Below are positions 7,784 to 16,154 of a stretch of DNA of 64,000 bases, one piece after another (the stretch's first letter is position 1; every line of letters begins with the position of its first letter). Made by a program: the position numbers and the translations under genes. Location: assembly GCA_051251645.1 (NCBI GenBank), contig JBPOEY010000001.1, forward strand, positions 1,470,634 through 1,534,633. Reading direction: 5' to 3'. The notes under the pieces are model-generated. The model searched no databases and was not told where the DNA came from. It saw only the letters and a list, made by a program, of their open reading frames with translations. The DNA comes from Litorimonas sp051251645. GTDB taxonomy: Bacteria > Pseudomonadota > Alphaproteobacteria > Caulobacterales > Maricaulaceae.

Positions 7784-8925
7784 AAAGAGTCCGGTCTGAA
7801 ATCGTCTGGGGCCGTGGTTGCGGCATGAATCGCGGCAGGTAAAGAAGAGCCGTCTAGCCCCTTCCAGAACACACGCCAATCCCCACTCACCTGCATCCCA
7901 TCGCAAGCCGTGATATACCAGTCGTTAAACGGGTTGTGGCGGCGCGAGCGCCAGAAGAATTGTGGAATATCCTCACATACTTTTTCCCAAACATCGCGGG
8001 AGAGGCCCTCGCCTTGAACCTCTGGAACCACCCAAAATTTGGACAAAAACGGGCGATCCGCCAGCTCAGTGAAAATGGCCCCCGCTCTAAAATCAGGCTC
8101 TAAGAAAGCCGCCTTAATGGGCTCCGACAGAAATTCAGAGCGAAGCGGCTTATCAAACGCCCGATCAATGGCCCCCGTGAGACCGAGCAAATCGACCTCG
8201 GCTAGCGTTTCATGGCGCACGACCGCAGCGCCCCGACGGATCAACGTGCCCGATCCTTTCGTCGTGAACAACTCGCTCAGCAGATTGAGTGGAGAGGCCA
8301 GCACATAGCTACGACGCCCTTCGTTCGCATCCTGTTCAATGCTTTGAACCATCCGAAGAAACGTCTGCTGTCCCGGCGTGACCGTCGCTTGATCCAGAAA
8401 CCCCTCAATTTCTGCGAGGCGCAAATTACGACGACGAACACCGTTCAAACTCAACCCGCCCGATGGCTGTAAGGAGACAATTTTATTGGGGCGCAGATCA
8501 TTGATGAGTTTTGTCATACCGCCCGGCCCGCGCCGTTCGGTCATTTCCAAGATCGGAATGATCCCAGACTGCGCGCGGCGACGAATTTCACCGATCAGAC
8601 CGTAGGTTCTCGTATTGAGTTTCGCTGATTTCACCCCGGACGTATCCAAATCGCGAGCCAGACGCTGTCCCTGAAATTTGATGGCCGTGCGGTTATCTTC
8701 CAGCGCGCCAATCAAGAGCGTTGGGGCCAGACCTAAATTTGACAGAATTTGCAGGTTCGACGTGAGCGATTCGAGCAAGGGATTATTCAACACACGCGGA
8801 TCAAGCAGGATCAGTGCAAAACGTTCTGGATCATCCTTGGCGAACAACTCGGCGTAAAAGCTCGCTTCTTGTGTCGCGCCAACGGCAGAGAGCGATGACA
8901 AGACTGTCTGGCGCACACTGCTCAT
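7780..8925 (-). CDS. Bifunctional N-acetylglutamate synthase/kinase (NAGS/K type)
   Basis: The protein (381 aa) has an amino-acid-kinase-like region (about 1-240; LLIGALEDN, VSLQPSGGLSL) and a C-terminal GNAT-type domain with the family's WRSRRHNPFNDWY and GDWRVFWKGL motifs, where acetyl-CoA and glutamate bind. This matches the bifunctional enzymes described in Maricaulis and Xanthomonas that make N-acetylglutamate and phosphorylate it, the first two steps of arginine synthesis, and that are feedback-inhibited by arginine. Start and stop codons overlap those of both neighbours by 4 nt (ATGA), so the three genes are translationally coupled. Which of the two activities is retained cannot be judged from the sequence alone. 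Confidence 0.85.
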   Translation of the reverse strand: MSSVRQTVLSSLSAVGATQEASFYAELFAKDDPERFALILLDPRVLNNPLLESLTSNLQILSNLGLAPTLLIGALEDNRTAIKFQGQRLARDLDTSGVKSAKLNTRTYGLIGEIRRRAQSGIIPILEMTERRGPGGMTKLINDLRPNKIVSLQPSGGLSLNGVRRRNLRLAEIEGFLDQATVTPGQQTFLRMVQSIEQDANEGRRSYVLASPLNLLSELFTTKGSGTLIRRGAAVVRHETLAEVDLLGLTGAIDRAFDKPLRSEFLSEPIKAAFLEPDFRAGAIFTELADRPFLSKFWVVPEVQGEGLSRDVWEKVCEDIPQFFWRSRRHNPFNDWYITACDGMQVSGDWRVFWKGLDGSSLPAAIHAATTAPDDFRPDSL

Positions 8926-10007
8926 GACAATCCTCCCGCTAAGACAGCCGCATAGCGCATCTGAGCAGCATGTAATTGGTCAATCTCGACATACTCGTCC
9001 GGACGATGTGCTTGGTCCAGATTACCTGGACCATAAACGATAGCGTTGAGGCCAGTCCCACTCATCATCGACGCTTCCGTCCAATAGGGTAGATCAACGA
9101 TGTCTTCAGACGTGAACACAGGCATGAAGGCCGCGATATCCCGGCTGGCAAAGGGGGCGAAAGCCACGATCGTATCTGTCTCTACATCAGCCGAAGCCGC
9201 ATGTGCCATGGCGACTAAATCTCTCTCCCGCGCGTCCACATTATCCCCTGGCGGAGGCCGCATAGAAACCCAAGCGCTCGCAGTCGTCGGAATGACATTA
9301 TAGGCTCCATCGGATTTCAATTCGCCGATATTAACGCAAAGCCCTGTGAACGGATTGTCGCCAAAGGCTCTGTTCGCTTCCTTATAATCACCCAGCTCAG
9401 CGGCGAAGCGAGCGGCTTTCAACAAAGGCGCTTCAATTGTGTCAGACAGGCTAGAATGCCCGCCCGGTCCGCGAAAGGTTGCACTCAAAGCCAACATGCC
9501 GCGATGCGCCCGACCGACGCGACAGGAGGTCGGTTCACACACCACTGCGCGTTCAATGCCAGACAGATAGCCGCGATCTATAACGGCAGGCATAACTTCG
9601 GAGCCATGCTCTTCGTCGCCCGAGAAAAGGATTGCGACATCCTGAGGCGTGACATCATCCAGTCCCGCGAGGATCGCCGCAGCCGCGCCTTTTATATCTG
9701 CAGTCCCAAGGCCATAACCCCGACCATCGCGCTCGACCAAGGTCAACGGGTCAGCCGTCCACCCCTCGCCGCTTGGCACCGTATCAACATGAACGTTCAG
9801 GACTGTCTTCGGCTGTCCCCAGCTAGCAAAGACAAACGCGCTATCGGTTTTCCCGCGCGACCGCGCGACCGTTTCTACAATGAGCCGGTCCGGCGCATGC
9901 GTCCTTAACGCGTCGGCCAACCAGTCCACGCAGGCGATTTCATTACCGCTCCCATTGCGCGTGTCGAACGCGACAAGTTTGCGAAGATGTTTGAGAGCCT
10001 CACTCAT
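8922..10007 (-). CDS. N-acetylcitrulline/acetylornithine deacetylase (M20 family)
   Basis: This is an M20 zinc-dependent deacylase of the ArgE branch. Metal-binding motifs are visible in order: HVDTVPSG (first His-Asp), GLGTADIKG (bridging Asp), FSGDEEHGS (catalytic Glu-Glu), VCEPT, and the final His in GPGNLDQAHRPDEYV. The pattern FDTRN near the N-terminus and YWTEASMMSGTGLNAIVYGPG near the C-terminus is closest to the Xanthomonas enzyme that hydrolyses N-acetylcitrulline, which travels with the same NAGS/K type. The substrate is therefore probably acetylcitrulline, with acetylornithine as the alternative. The in-frame TTG at 10049 would add 14 residues; the ATG at 10007 gives the normal N-terminus. 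It is the first gene of the three-gene operon. Confidence 0.85.
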   Translation of the reverse strand: MSEALKHLRKLVAFDTRNGSGNEIACVDWLADALRTHAPDRLIVETVARSRGKTDSAFVFASWGQPKTVLNVHVDTVPSGEGWTADPLTLVERDGRGYGLGTADIKGAAAAILAGLDDVTPQDVAILFSGDEEHGSEVMPAVIDRGYLSGIERAVVCEPTSCRVGRAHRGMLALSATFRGPGGHSSLSDTIEAPLLKAARFAAELGDYKEANRAFGDNPFTGLCVNIGELKSDGAYNVIPTTASAWVSMRPPPGDNVDARERDLVAMAHAASADVETDTIVAFAPFASRDIAAFMPVFTSEDIVDLPYWTEASMMSGTGLNAIVYGPGNLDQAHRPDEYVEIDQLHAAQMRYAAVLAGGLS

Positions 10008-10135
10008 GGGTTTGCTATGACCGCCATCCCGCACCGTTTCAACGCCCAAAACGGAGCTTTGCGCGATTGTCCCTTGCCAAAACCGCCTTGCACTTATTAA
10101 CCAAGCCTATCCAAAACAACGATGGAGAGACCACG

Positions 10136-10462
10136 ATGGCCGACACATGGGAATTTTACGAAGATAAGGCTGGCGAGCATCGCTGGCGCTGTACAGCCTC
10201 CAACGGCAATATCGTCGGCGCCGCCTCTGAAGGCTACTCGGCCAAAGCGAGCTGCGTCGCCAATGCCGAACGGCACGGTTATAATGGTAATCCCAACAAT
10301 CTCGGCGGAGCGGATAAGTGGGAATTTTATGCCGATAAATCGGGCGATTACCGATGGCGCAGGATTGCATCCAATGGCGAGCCGGTTGGCCGCAGCACAG
10401 AAGGATATAAATCCGCAGAGAGTTGCGCCGAAAACGCCACACGGATGGGATGGGCTGGCTAA
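10136..10462 (+). CDS. DUF1508 (YegP-type) protein with tandem repeats
   Basis: This small acidic protein (108 aa) consists of two copies of the DUF1508 unit, starting at about residues 4 and 60 with the shared pattern WEFY-DK-G-RWR--ASNG and ending SAxSCxxNA. Such proteins form compact beta-alpha modules and are of unknown function; E. coli YegP is the best known. The ATG at 10136 follows GGAGAG by 8 nt, and an in-frame upstream ATG at 10067 would add a non-homologous 23-residue leader, so 10136 is preferred. It is divergent from the deacetylase operon and is followed by an intrinsic terminator and the tmRNA gene. Confidence 0.85.
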   Translation: MADTWEFYEDKAGEHRWRCTASNGNIVGAASEGYSAKASCVANAERHGYNGNPNNLGGADKWEFYADKSGDYRWRRIASNGEPVGRSTEGYKSAESCAENATRMGWAG

Positions 10463-10484
10463 GCGCGCGCCAAATTCACTGTCC

Positions 10485-10510
10485 AAAAGCCGTCCCTCGG
10501 GGCGGCTTTT
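10485..10510 (+). terminator. Intrinsic terminator after the DUF1508 gene
   Basis: AAAAGCCGTCCC-TC-GGGGCGGCTTTT forms a long stem (one mismatch) directly followed by TCGTTT, giving the T-rich tail. It lies 23 bp after the stop codon and isolates the gene from the tmRNA promoter downstream. Confidence 0.85.
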
Positions 10511-10521
10511 TCGTTTGGGAC

Positions 10522-10552
10522 TGGAACTTTGTGCCCAGATACGCTATATAGT
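10522..10552 (+). promoter_or_regulatory. Putative promoter of the tmRNA gene
   Basis: A TATATAGT -10-like element (10545-10552) is preceded at 17-19 bp by TGGAAC (10522-10527), a partial -35 match. It lies between the terminator and the first base of the predicted precursor RNA. The assignment rests on position and -10 quality. Confidence 0.45.
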
Positions 10553-10890
10553 CTAGGCTGGCTTGCCAGATATGACGATAAACGCGCGTGTAATAAGCGG
10601 ATTGGACCCGGGGGCAGTACCCGGCGGCTCCACCACAAACCCATCGCCATCTTTTGGTGGGTTTCTGATGGGGCCGAAATAGCATCGACAAACGCCTAAA
10701 GACGTTAGCTTTCGTTCGTGTGGACTCCGTCAAAAGTCCAACAACAGTAATTGCTAATGACAATTATGCTGAGGATTTCGCCTTGGCTGCGTAAGCAGTC
10801 CGGATGATTCCGACTTAAACTCCTAGGGCTTCAGCGCCCTAGGCGGGCTCCGGTGGGTAGCTGGCAACAGAAACCCACCACTTACCTTTA
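10553..10890 (+). ncRNA. ssrA: Transfer-messenger RNA, permuted two-piece form
   Basis: tmRNA rescues ribosomes stalled on broken mRNAs and adds a degradation tag. The order is permuted as known for alphaproteobacteria. The acceptor piece comes first (about 10553-10635), with the T-arm GGACCCGGGGGCAGTACCC and the 3' end CGGCTCCACCA. A ~34-nt hairpin linker (10636-10669) is removed. The coding piece follows from GGGGCCGAAATAGC (10670) to about 10890. GGGGCCG pairs with CGGCTCC over 7 bp, including the G3-U70 wobble that marks alanine. The reading frame 10753-10794 encodes ANDNYAEDFALAA-stop, so with the tRNA-borne alanine the tag is AANDNYAEDFALAA. A strong hairpin CCTAGGGC...GCCCTAGG (about 10823-10844) follows the stop. 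The outer ends are estimated. Confidence 0.93.
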
Positions 10891-11055
10891 CTTTTACAAT
10901 CACGCGCCGCGACCTTCCGTGGCCTATGGAGAGCCGCTTTTCAGAGCCCCACAGCCATGCTTGACAGTGTTGAAGCATGGCCGGACACTCTAAAAAGATG
11001 CCTTTTTCTGAGTTTTCCATGGAACGATCCGATTGCAACGTGCGTATGTTTTCTA

Positions 11056-12048
11056 ATGAAACCATTTATGCACTCAATCGCTGTCAGAGCGGAAAACTTT
11101 CTCGATACACTTCAAGACAAATCTCCTCCCGAAAATCTCCGTTTGTTGCCCTATTTCGGCTACTCTACGCCCGATAAAATTATCATTCGGGGTCGCGCAC
11201 TTGAAGCTGATACGAGCCGAGCGTCGAATGATACGCCTTCAATGGTCGATGACCTCGCAGCGATGGCCGCTTTATTCATGACCAAAGAAGTCCAAGGCGA
11301 AAAAATCAGCCTCGGCGAAACAACAGCCATATCCGACGAAGAAGGATACTACCGTCTGGAACTGACGCGCAAAGCCCCCCTGCCCGGCTGGACAGAAGCG
11401 GTCGTCAAAGCAGAACGCACAGGTGAAACCGTTCACCACCCCGTCCTGATCACATCAGATACCGCCAAATATGGTGTGATTTCTGATATTGACGATACCA
11501 TCATGCAGACCAAAGCATGGTCGACCCGCAAAAATCTATGGACTAGCGTGACCGGATCTGTCGGAAGCCGTTATATATATCCTGACGCGACGACCTTGTT
11601 GAAATTGATGGCGGGATCCATGTCAGGACGGAAAAACCCTGTCTTTTATGTCAGCTCATCGCCGTGGAATTTGCATGGCTTCCTTGACGCCGTCTTCATG
11701 GCGAATGGTGTTGTTCGTGGACCCAAATTCCTACGTGATTTTGGCATCGACCCAACTAAGATGATCACAGATGAGCCGAGCGAGCATAAAGCCGAAGCAA
11801 TCGACACCGTTTTGGCCGCGAACCCCGATCTTCCGTTTTACCTGATTGGCGACAGCGGACAGCATGACCCGGTTATTTACCGCGATGCTGTTTTGCGCCA
11901 TCCTGGTCGGATCAAGGGGGTCTTCATCCGCACGCCCGGTCCAGGAATGGGCGAAGAAGATCGTCTGCCGCTGAAAGAAATCGAAGCTTTAGGCGTCAAG
12001 ATTTTTGCGGGCGCAACGTTCGAGCCCCTTTTGGACAATAAGTTTTAG
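11056..12048 (+). CDS. App1-like phosphatase (DUF2183)
   Basis: The protein belongs to the App1/DUF2183 family of HAD-like phosphatidate phosphatases, first described for yeast App1. The C-terminal catalytic half shows the DxDxT signature as SDIDDTI, the SSSPWNLH segment, and the GDSGQHDPVIY motif typical of the family. The N-terminal half (LLPYFGYSTPDKIIIRGRAL) is the conserved beta-rich module. Residues before it are not conserved-looking, and the frame is open back to an ATG at 10957, so the start is uncertain; ATG 11056 leaves a normal-sized protein of 330 aa. There is no signal peptide. It lies between tmRNA and a convergent P450 gene, whose stop it overlaps by 4 bp. Confidence 0.8.
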   Translation: MKPFMHSIAVRAENFLDTLQDKSPPENLRLLPYFGYSTPDKIIIRGRALEADTSRASNDTPSMVDDLAAMAALFMTKEVQGEKISLGETTAISDEEGYYRLELTRKAPLPGWTEAVVKAERTGETVHHPVLITSDTAKYGVISDIDDTIMQTKAWSTRKNLWTSVTGSVGSRYIYPDATTLLKLMAGSMSGRKNPVFYVSSSPWNLHGFLDAVFMANGVVRGPKFLRDFGIDPTKMITDEPSEHKAEAIDTVLAANPDLPFYLIGDSGQHDPVIYRDAVLRHPGRIKGVFIRTPGPGMGEEDRLPLKEIEALGVKIFAGATFEPLLDNKF

Positions 12049-13394
12049 GTGACAACACGGTCCAGCCTAGCTGGAACGCCGCCCTCAGGCCGAAGCGTGA
12101 CCGTCATCACAGGTCGCGGGTAGACATCATCCGCAACGAGGATGTCATAATCCCGCGCCAGTGTAGCCAGAACCATAACTGCCTCCATCACGGCGAACGC
12201 GGCACCGACGCAGATACGCGGACCGGCCCCGAACGGCATATATGGCGCTCCCTTGGCGCGCAAAGACGGGTCGCGCAAAAAACGATCTGGATCAAACAGT
12301 AACGGGTAATCCCACAACCGTTCCGTCCTGTGCATCACATAATTATTCAACAACACCGCATCACCGGGCTTTAGCGTCCGGCCGAGCACTTCGACGTCAA
12401 CCTGCGGCTCCCGATTGAGCAATGGGGCCGGTGGATACAGCCGCATAGTCTCATCAATGACGGCCCGGGTAAATATGAGATCATCAAGTTGAGCATAGGC
12501 GATAGGCTTATCTTCACAGACCGCTAAAACTTCCTCTCGGACTCGTTCTAATGTGGGGCGGTGGCGTCCAAGCAAATATAACGCCCACGTTAATGTTAGT
12601 GCCGTCGTTTCATGCCCGGCAATGAAAAAACCAATCAGATTATCGCGCCGCTCTCTTTGGCTGAGATTATCTGCCCCGATTAACAAACCTACCAGATCAT
12701 CGGCGGGATGTTCCTTGCGCTCGAGGATCAAATCATCGGCCGCACGCTTCAATCGTCTTAGCGCAGCAGACCCGCGCGGTGTCATTGGACGAGGCACCCA
12801 ACGTGGCCATGGCAGAAGGTCATCAGGACGCAACGTCCCGGCCCCCGTAACAACAGCGCGCGTGGCCGTTTTCAACCGATCCCGATCCAACCCTTTCGGA
12901 TCGCCCAGTAAGGCTTTCGCCAACACATCAAATGTCAAATCGGCCATCGCTGTAGACAAGTCTAAATTCGGCCGCTGGTTAATCCGCGTTTTGAAATCTT
13001 CAATCACATCGGCAATCAATGGGGCGAGATCTTCCATATGTCGCTTGCCAAAGATTGGCGCGACAGATTTGCGCTGCCGTTTCCATTGTTCGCCATGCAC
13101 CGACAGCAGCCCTTCTTTGGTTGCGGGACCGAGGATCCGGGCATCAATCGCAGTCTTGGTGAACTTGTCAGCGTGCCGGACGAGCACATCATTCATCCCT
13201 TCCGGATCAGAGATGACATGGAGTGTTTGCCCCAGTGTTTTCGCTGTCACAATCGGTTGGCGATAGGCGAGCGGTCCAAACCCTTCGACCGGATTACGAA
13301 TGAACTTCCAAGTTGCTTCAATGAAGCCCTCTTTCCCCGTCAGCGGTTTGGCGTGCGGGGGTTGAAACAATGTGTCGGGGGACGGATGAGGCAT
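12045..13394 (-). CDS. Cytochrome P450
   Basis: This heme-thiolate monooxygenase (449 aa from ATG 13394) is soluble, with no membrane anchor. The diagnostic motifs are present: I-helix oxygen-binding AGHETT, K-helix ExxR in ETMR, the PERF-like PDRF segment, and the heme-binding loop PFGAGPRICVG with the axial cysteine. The closest recognisable types are CYP families with unbranched oxidation activity of fatty acids or terpenoids, but the substrate cannot be told. No ferredoxin or reductase gene is adjacent, so redox partners must come from elsewhere. An in-frame GTG at 13421 would add nine residues. It is convergent with the App1-like gene (4-bp overlap) and divergent from sspB. Confidence 0.93.
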   Translation of the reverse strand: MPHPSPDTLFQPPHAKPLTGKEGFIEATWKFIRNPVEGFGPLAYRQPIVTAKTLGQTLHVISDPEGMNDVLVRHADKFTKTAIDARILGPATKEGLLSVHGEQWKRQRKSVAPIFGKRHMEDLAPLIADVIEDFKTRINQRPNLDLSTAMADLTFDVLAKALLGDPKGLDRDRLKTATRAVVTGAGTLRPDDLLPWPRWVPRPMTPRGSAALRRLKRAADDLILERKEHPADDLVGLLIGADNLSQRERRDNLIGFFIAGHETTALTLTWALYLLGRHRPTLERVREEVLAVCEDKPIAYAQLDDLIFTRAVIDETMRLYPPAPLLNREPQVDVEVLGRTLKPGDAVLLNNYVMHRTERLWDYPLLFDPDRFLRDPSLRAKGAPYMPFGAGPRICVGAAFAVMEAVMVLATLARDYDILVADDVYPRPVMTVTLRPEGGVPARLDRVVT

Positions 13395-13527
13395 CTTGTT
13401 TTTCTTAGCCCTGTACGACACGCCTGTCTTGCGACCCTTTGACGATATACTGTTAAACTCTGATCCTGCTCGACAATGCGTGAAGGTATGCGGTTGACCC
13501 GCTATTTCGCCGCTCTAAGATAGGCGA

Positions 13528-14133
13528 ATGAGTCAAGACCTGATGAACTATGAACAGATGCGAAGCCTTGCGCTACGCGGGATTGTCCGAGACGCGATTC
13601 GTCGTGTGATCCGTGAAGACGGATTACCCGGTGCGCACCATTTCTACATCACATTTCTAACCCGCTATCCGGGAGCTGAAATCGATGATTCTTTGGCTGA
13701 GAGATATCCTGAAGAAATCACGATCGTTCTAGAGCATCAGTATTGGGATCTCGCCGCGAATGCCGATGATTTCGAAGTCACCTTGAAATTCGGTGGCATC
13801 CCTAAATATCTCCGCGTGCCTTATCACGCGATCACGCGGTTTCATGATCCCAGCGTTGGCTTTTCTCTGGCCTTTGATACCCCCGCAGAGATGGAAGGCG
13901 GTCCCGTCTTGGATATTTCGCCCGTTACCTCTCTGGGTTCTCCCGCGACAACAGGTCTGGCCGCACCCACACTTTCAAGTCCTAGCACGACTACCAAAGC
14001 GGCGCCAAAATTTGGTAAAAAGTCGAGCGATAATGCTGAGGACGGTGCGGCTGATGAAACGGATGCGGATGACGCCGCCGCAGAAAGCGATGCGCCAAAA
14101 GTCGTGAGTTTGGACAGCTTCCGAAAGAAGTGA
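13528..14133 (+). CDS. sspB: ClpXP adaptor SspB, alphaproteobacterial type
   Basis: SspB binds the ssrA tag and ClpX and speeds delivery of tagged proteins to the ClpXP protease. The 201-aa protein has the conserved tag-binding core at about 1-120, with HFYITFLT, EEITIVLEHQYWDL, LKFGGIPKYLRVPYHAITRFHDPSVGF, then a low-complexity A/T/S/D-rich linker (about 140-190) and the short C-terminal ClpX-binding tail VVSLDSFRKK. This layout is that of alphaproteobacterial SspB. The gene lies 2.6 kb from ssrA itself. Its stop overlaps the GTG start of the next gene (GTGA). The linker is notably rich in Asp/Ala and probably disordered. Confidence 0.92.
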   Translation: MSQDLMNYEQMRSLALRGIVRDAIRRVIREDGLPGAHHFYITFLTRYPGAEIDDSLAERYPEEITIVLEHQYWDLAANADDFEVTLKFGGIPKYLRVPYHAITRFHDPSVGFSLAFDTPAEMEGGPVLDISPVTSLGSPATTGLAAPTLSSPSTTTKAAPKFGKKSSDNAEDGAADETDADDAAAESDAPKVVSLDSFRKK

Positions 14134-14387
14134 GTGGCCAGCATTTTGAAATTAACGAAAGGGGCTTCGGCTATCATGCCACGCCAAAAACAGGCTATGG
14201 CTGGTTTTTAACTCTCTTCCCAGCTCTGCTCTACATCGTTCTGTGTGTCGCCGCTGGCGTTATGCTCGTCTTGCATAAAGTTGGGTTATTCGAGTTCCTT
14301 GTCATTCTTATCATTGGTTTCTTCGCATTATTGCGGAGTCTGACTAAACTTGTTTATCGACATGGCACGGTCGTCTCTCCCCAGTAG
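14130..14387 (+). CDS. Small membrane protein coupled to sspB
   Basis: This 85-aa protein starts at a GTG that overlaps the sspB stop by 4 nt (GTGA), so it is likely translated by reinitiation. It has two predicted transmembrane helices (about 25-47 and 52-70) with a polar N-terminus and a short basic loop/tail (LTKLVYRHG). No conserved family is recognised. fumC begins 32 bp downstream. Possible link to proteolysis or respiration is only from position; function unknown. Confidence 0.7.
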   Translation: MSGQHFEINERGFGYHATPKTGYGWFLTLFPALLYIVLCVAAGVMLVLHKVGLFEFLVILIIGFFALLRSLTKLVYRHGTVVSPQ

Positions 14388-14419
14388 CCACGACCCTTCT
14401 GGCCTGTTAATCTCTCGCT

Positions 14420-15811
14420 ATGACTGATTATAGAACCGAATCCGACTCCTTTGGCGAACTCAACGTTCCCGCTGACAAATATTATGGGGCGCAAACCGCG
14501 CGATCTTTGATCAATTTCCCGATTGGTATTGAGACCATGCCGCCTGCGCTGATCCGCGCGCTGGGCATCATCAAACGTTCTGCCGCAATCGCGAACCATA
14601 AAGCGGATAATCTCGAGGCGCGCCTCAAGGACGCCATCGTTCAGGCGGCCTCTGACGTCGCAGAAGGCAAGCTCGACGATAATTTCCCACTTTCCGTCTG
14701 GCAAACTGGCTCTGGCACACAATCAAATATGAATTCTAACGAAGTCGTGTCGAACAAGGCGATTGAAATATTGGGCGGCGAGATTGGGTCAAAATCCCCC
14801 GTTCACCCCAATGACCATGTCAATCGCAGCCAATCTTCTAACGATACATTCCCAACCGCCATGCACATTAGTGCGGCCGAGCAGATCGCGCACAAACTCC
14901 TGCCGGAATTGCAAGTGCTTCGAAACGCGCTCAACGATAAGGCGGAAGCGTTTAAAGACATTATCAAAATCGGTCGAACCCATACACAGGACGCAACCCC
15001 CGTGACTCTCGGGCAAGAGTTCTCAGGCTATGTCGCGCAAATCGATCTCGGGATACACCGCGTGAAACGTGGGCTAGAAGAGCTATACCCCCTCGCGCAG
15101 GGCGGCACAGCTGTCGGCACGGGCCTGAATGCCAAACCCGGTTTTGCGGAAGATTTTGCCGCCGAAGTGGCCAGCTACACCGGCCTACCGTTTATAACAG
15201 CCGATAATAAATTCGAAGCCCTGGCAGCGCATGATGCGTTTGTTTCTGCGCACGGCGCACTGAACACGGTTGCGGCGTCACTCCTGAAGATTGCGAATGA
15301 CATTCGCTTTCTCGCCTCCGGGCCACGCTCTGGTCTCGGCGAAATCAGCTTGCCCGCGAATGAACCGGGCAGCTCGATCATGCCGGGCAAAGTCAACCCA
15401 ACCCAATGCGAAGCCATCACCATGGTTTGCACCCAAGTCATGGGCAATAATACGACCATCACAATCGCGGGCAGCCAAGGCCATTTCGAGTTGAACGTCT
15501 ATAAACCCGTGATGGCCTATAACATGTTGCAGTCCATCACCTTGTTGGCCGAAGCGTCCCGCAGTTTTTCCGACCGCTGCGTTGTCGGGATAACCGCGAA
15601 TGAAGACCGGATTGCCGATTTGTTGAGCCGCTCCCTCATGCTTGTCACCGCGTTGGCCCCCACTATTGGGTATGATAATGCCACCACAGTCGCCAAAACG
15701 GCCCATAAAAACGGCACAACTCTCCGCGAAGAAGCGGTCGGACTCGGCTTTGTCACAGAAGACGAATTTGACCGTGTTGTCCGGCCAGAATTGATGATCT
15801 CTCCACGGTGA
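14420..15811 (+). CDS. fumC: Class II fumarate hydratase FumC
   Basis: FumC catalyses the reversible hydration of fumarate to L-malate in the TCA cycle as an iron-free, heat-stable tetramer. The 463-aa protein is full length, with TGSGTQSNMNSNEV at about 100, the NDTFPTAMH and TQDATPVTLGQE segments, and the superfamily signature GSSIMPGKVNP around residue 318 that carries the catalytic serine loop. The gene is 32 bp after the small membrane gene and overlaps a DUF4169 gene by 4 nt. The fumC-DUF4169-ribbon-helix-helix order is a recurrent alphaproteobacterial neighbourhood. Confidence 0.97.
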   Translation: MTDYRTESDSFGELNVPADKYYGAQTARSLINFPIGIETMPPALIRALGIIKRSAAIANHKADNLEARLKDAIVQAASDVAEGKLDDNFPLSVWQTGSGTQSNMNSNEVVSNKAIEILGGEIGSKSPVHPNDHVNRSQSSNDTFPTAMHISAAEQIAHKLLPELQVLRNALNDKAEAFKDIIKIGRTHTQDATPVTLGQEFSGYVAQIDLGIHRVKRGLEELYPLAQGGTAVGTGLNAKPGFAEDFAAEVASYTGLPFITADNKFEALAAHDAFVSAHGALNTVAASLLKIANDIRFLASGPRSGLGEISLPANEPGSSIMPGKVNPTQCEAITMVCTQVMGNNTTITIAGSQGHFELNVYKPVMAYNMLQSITLLAEASRSFSDRCVVGITANEDRIADLLSRSLMLVTALAPTIGYDNATTVAKTAHKNGTTLREEAVGLGFVTEDEFDRVVRPELMISPR

Positions 15812-15984
15812 GCGTCCATAACCTCAAACAGATGCGGAAACGAAATGCCAAAGCGGACGCGGCTAAGCAGGCAGACGCCAATCGAATCGCCCATGGATTG
15901 AGTTCGGCGCAGCGCATAGCCGCGAAAACAACCCGTGATAGGCAGACAAAAGCGTTAGATAATCATATACTGGACAAAAGTTAG
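15808..15984 (+). CDS. DUF4169-like small basic protein
   Basis: A GTG at 15808 overlaps the fumC stop (GTGA) and opens a 58-codon frame. The product is rich in Lys/Arg/Ala and probably a single long helix: it starts VSVHNLKQMRKRNAKAD, followed by ADANRIAHGLSSAQRIAAK, and ends LDNHILDK. The pattern of a short N-terminal strand then R/K-rich helix with ADANRxxxG is that of DUF4169, a family found downstream of fumC in Alphaproteobacteria. It is easily missed because of its size and GTG start. Function is unknown. Confidence 0.8.
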   Translation: MSVHNLKQMRKRNAKADAAKQADANRIAHGLSSAQRIAAKTTRDRQTKALDNHILDKS

Positions 15985-16154
15985 CCGCTCTGAGGTCCGT
16001 CCAGAATGCGTTTTCAGTCACGCCCATTCGTGATGCCACGTGAGTTAAACCGCCCCATTATGTTGCTTTGTCAGCCATTAAAGGGGGAGTTTGATGGTTT
16101 TCCCCGTCCGAATATCACGCCTATCCAGCGGACCCATTCTCCAGTTAATGCCAC

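Noticed and set aside
10476..10763. Reverse-strand open frame over the tmRNA locus
   Set aside because: It is antisense to the structured tmRNA.
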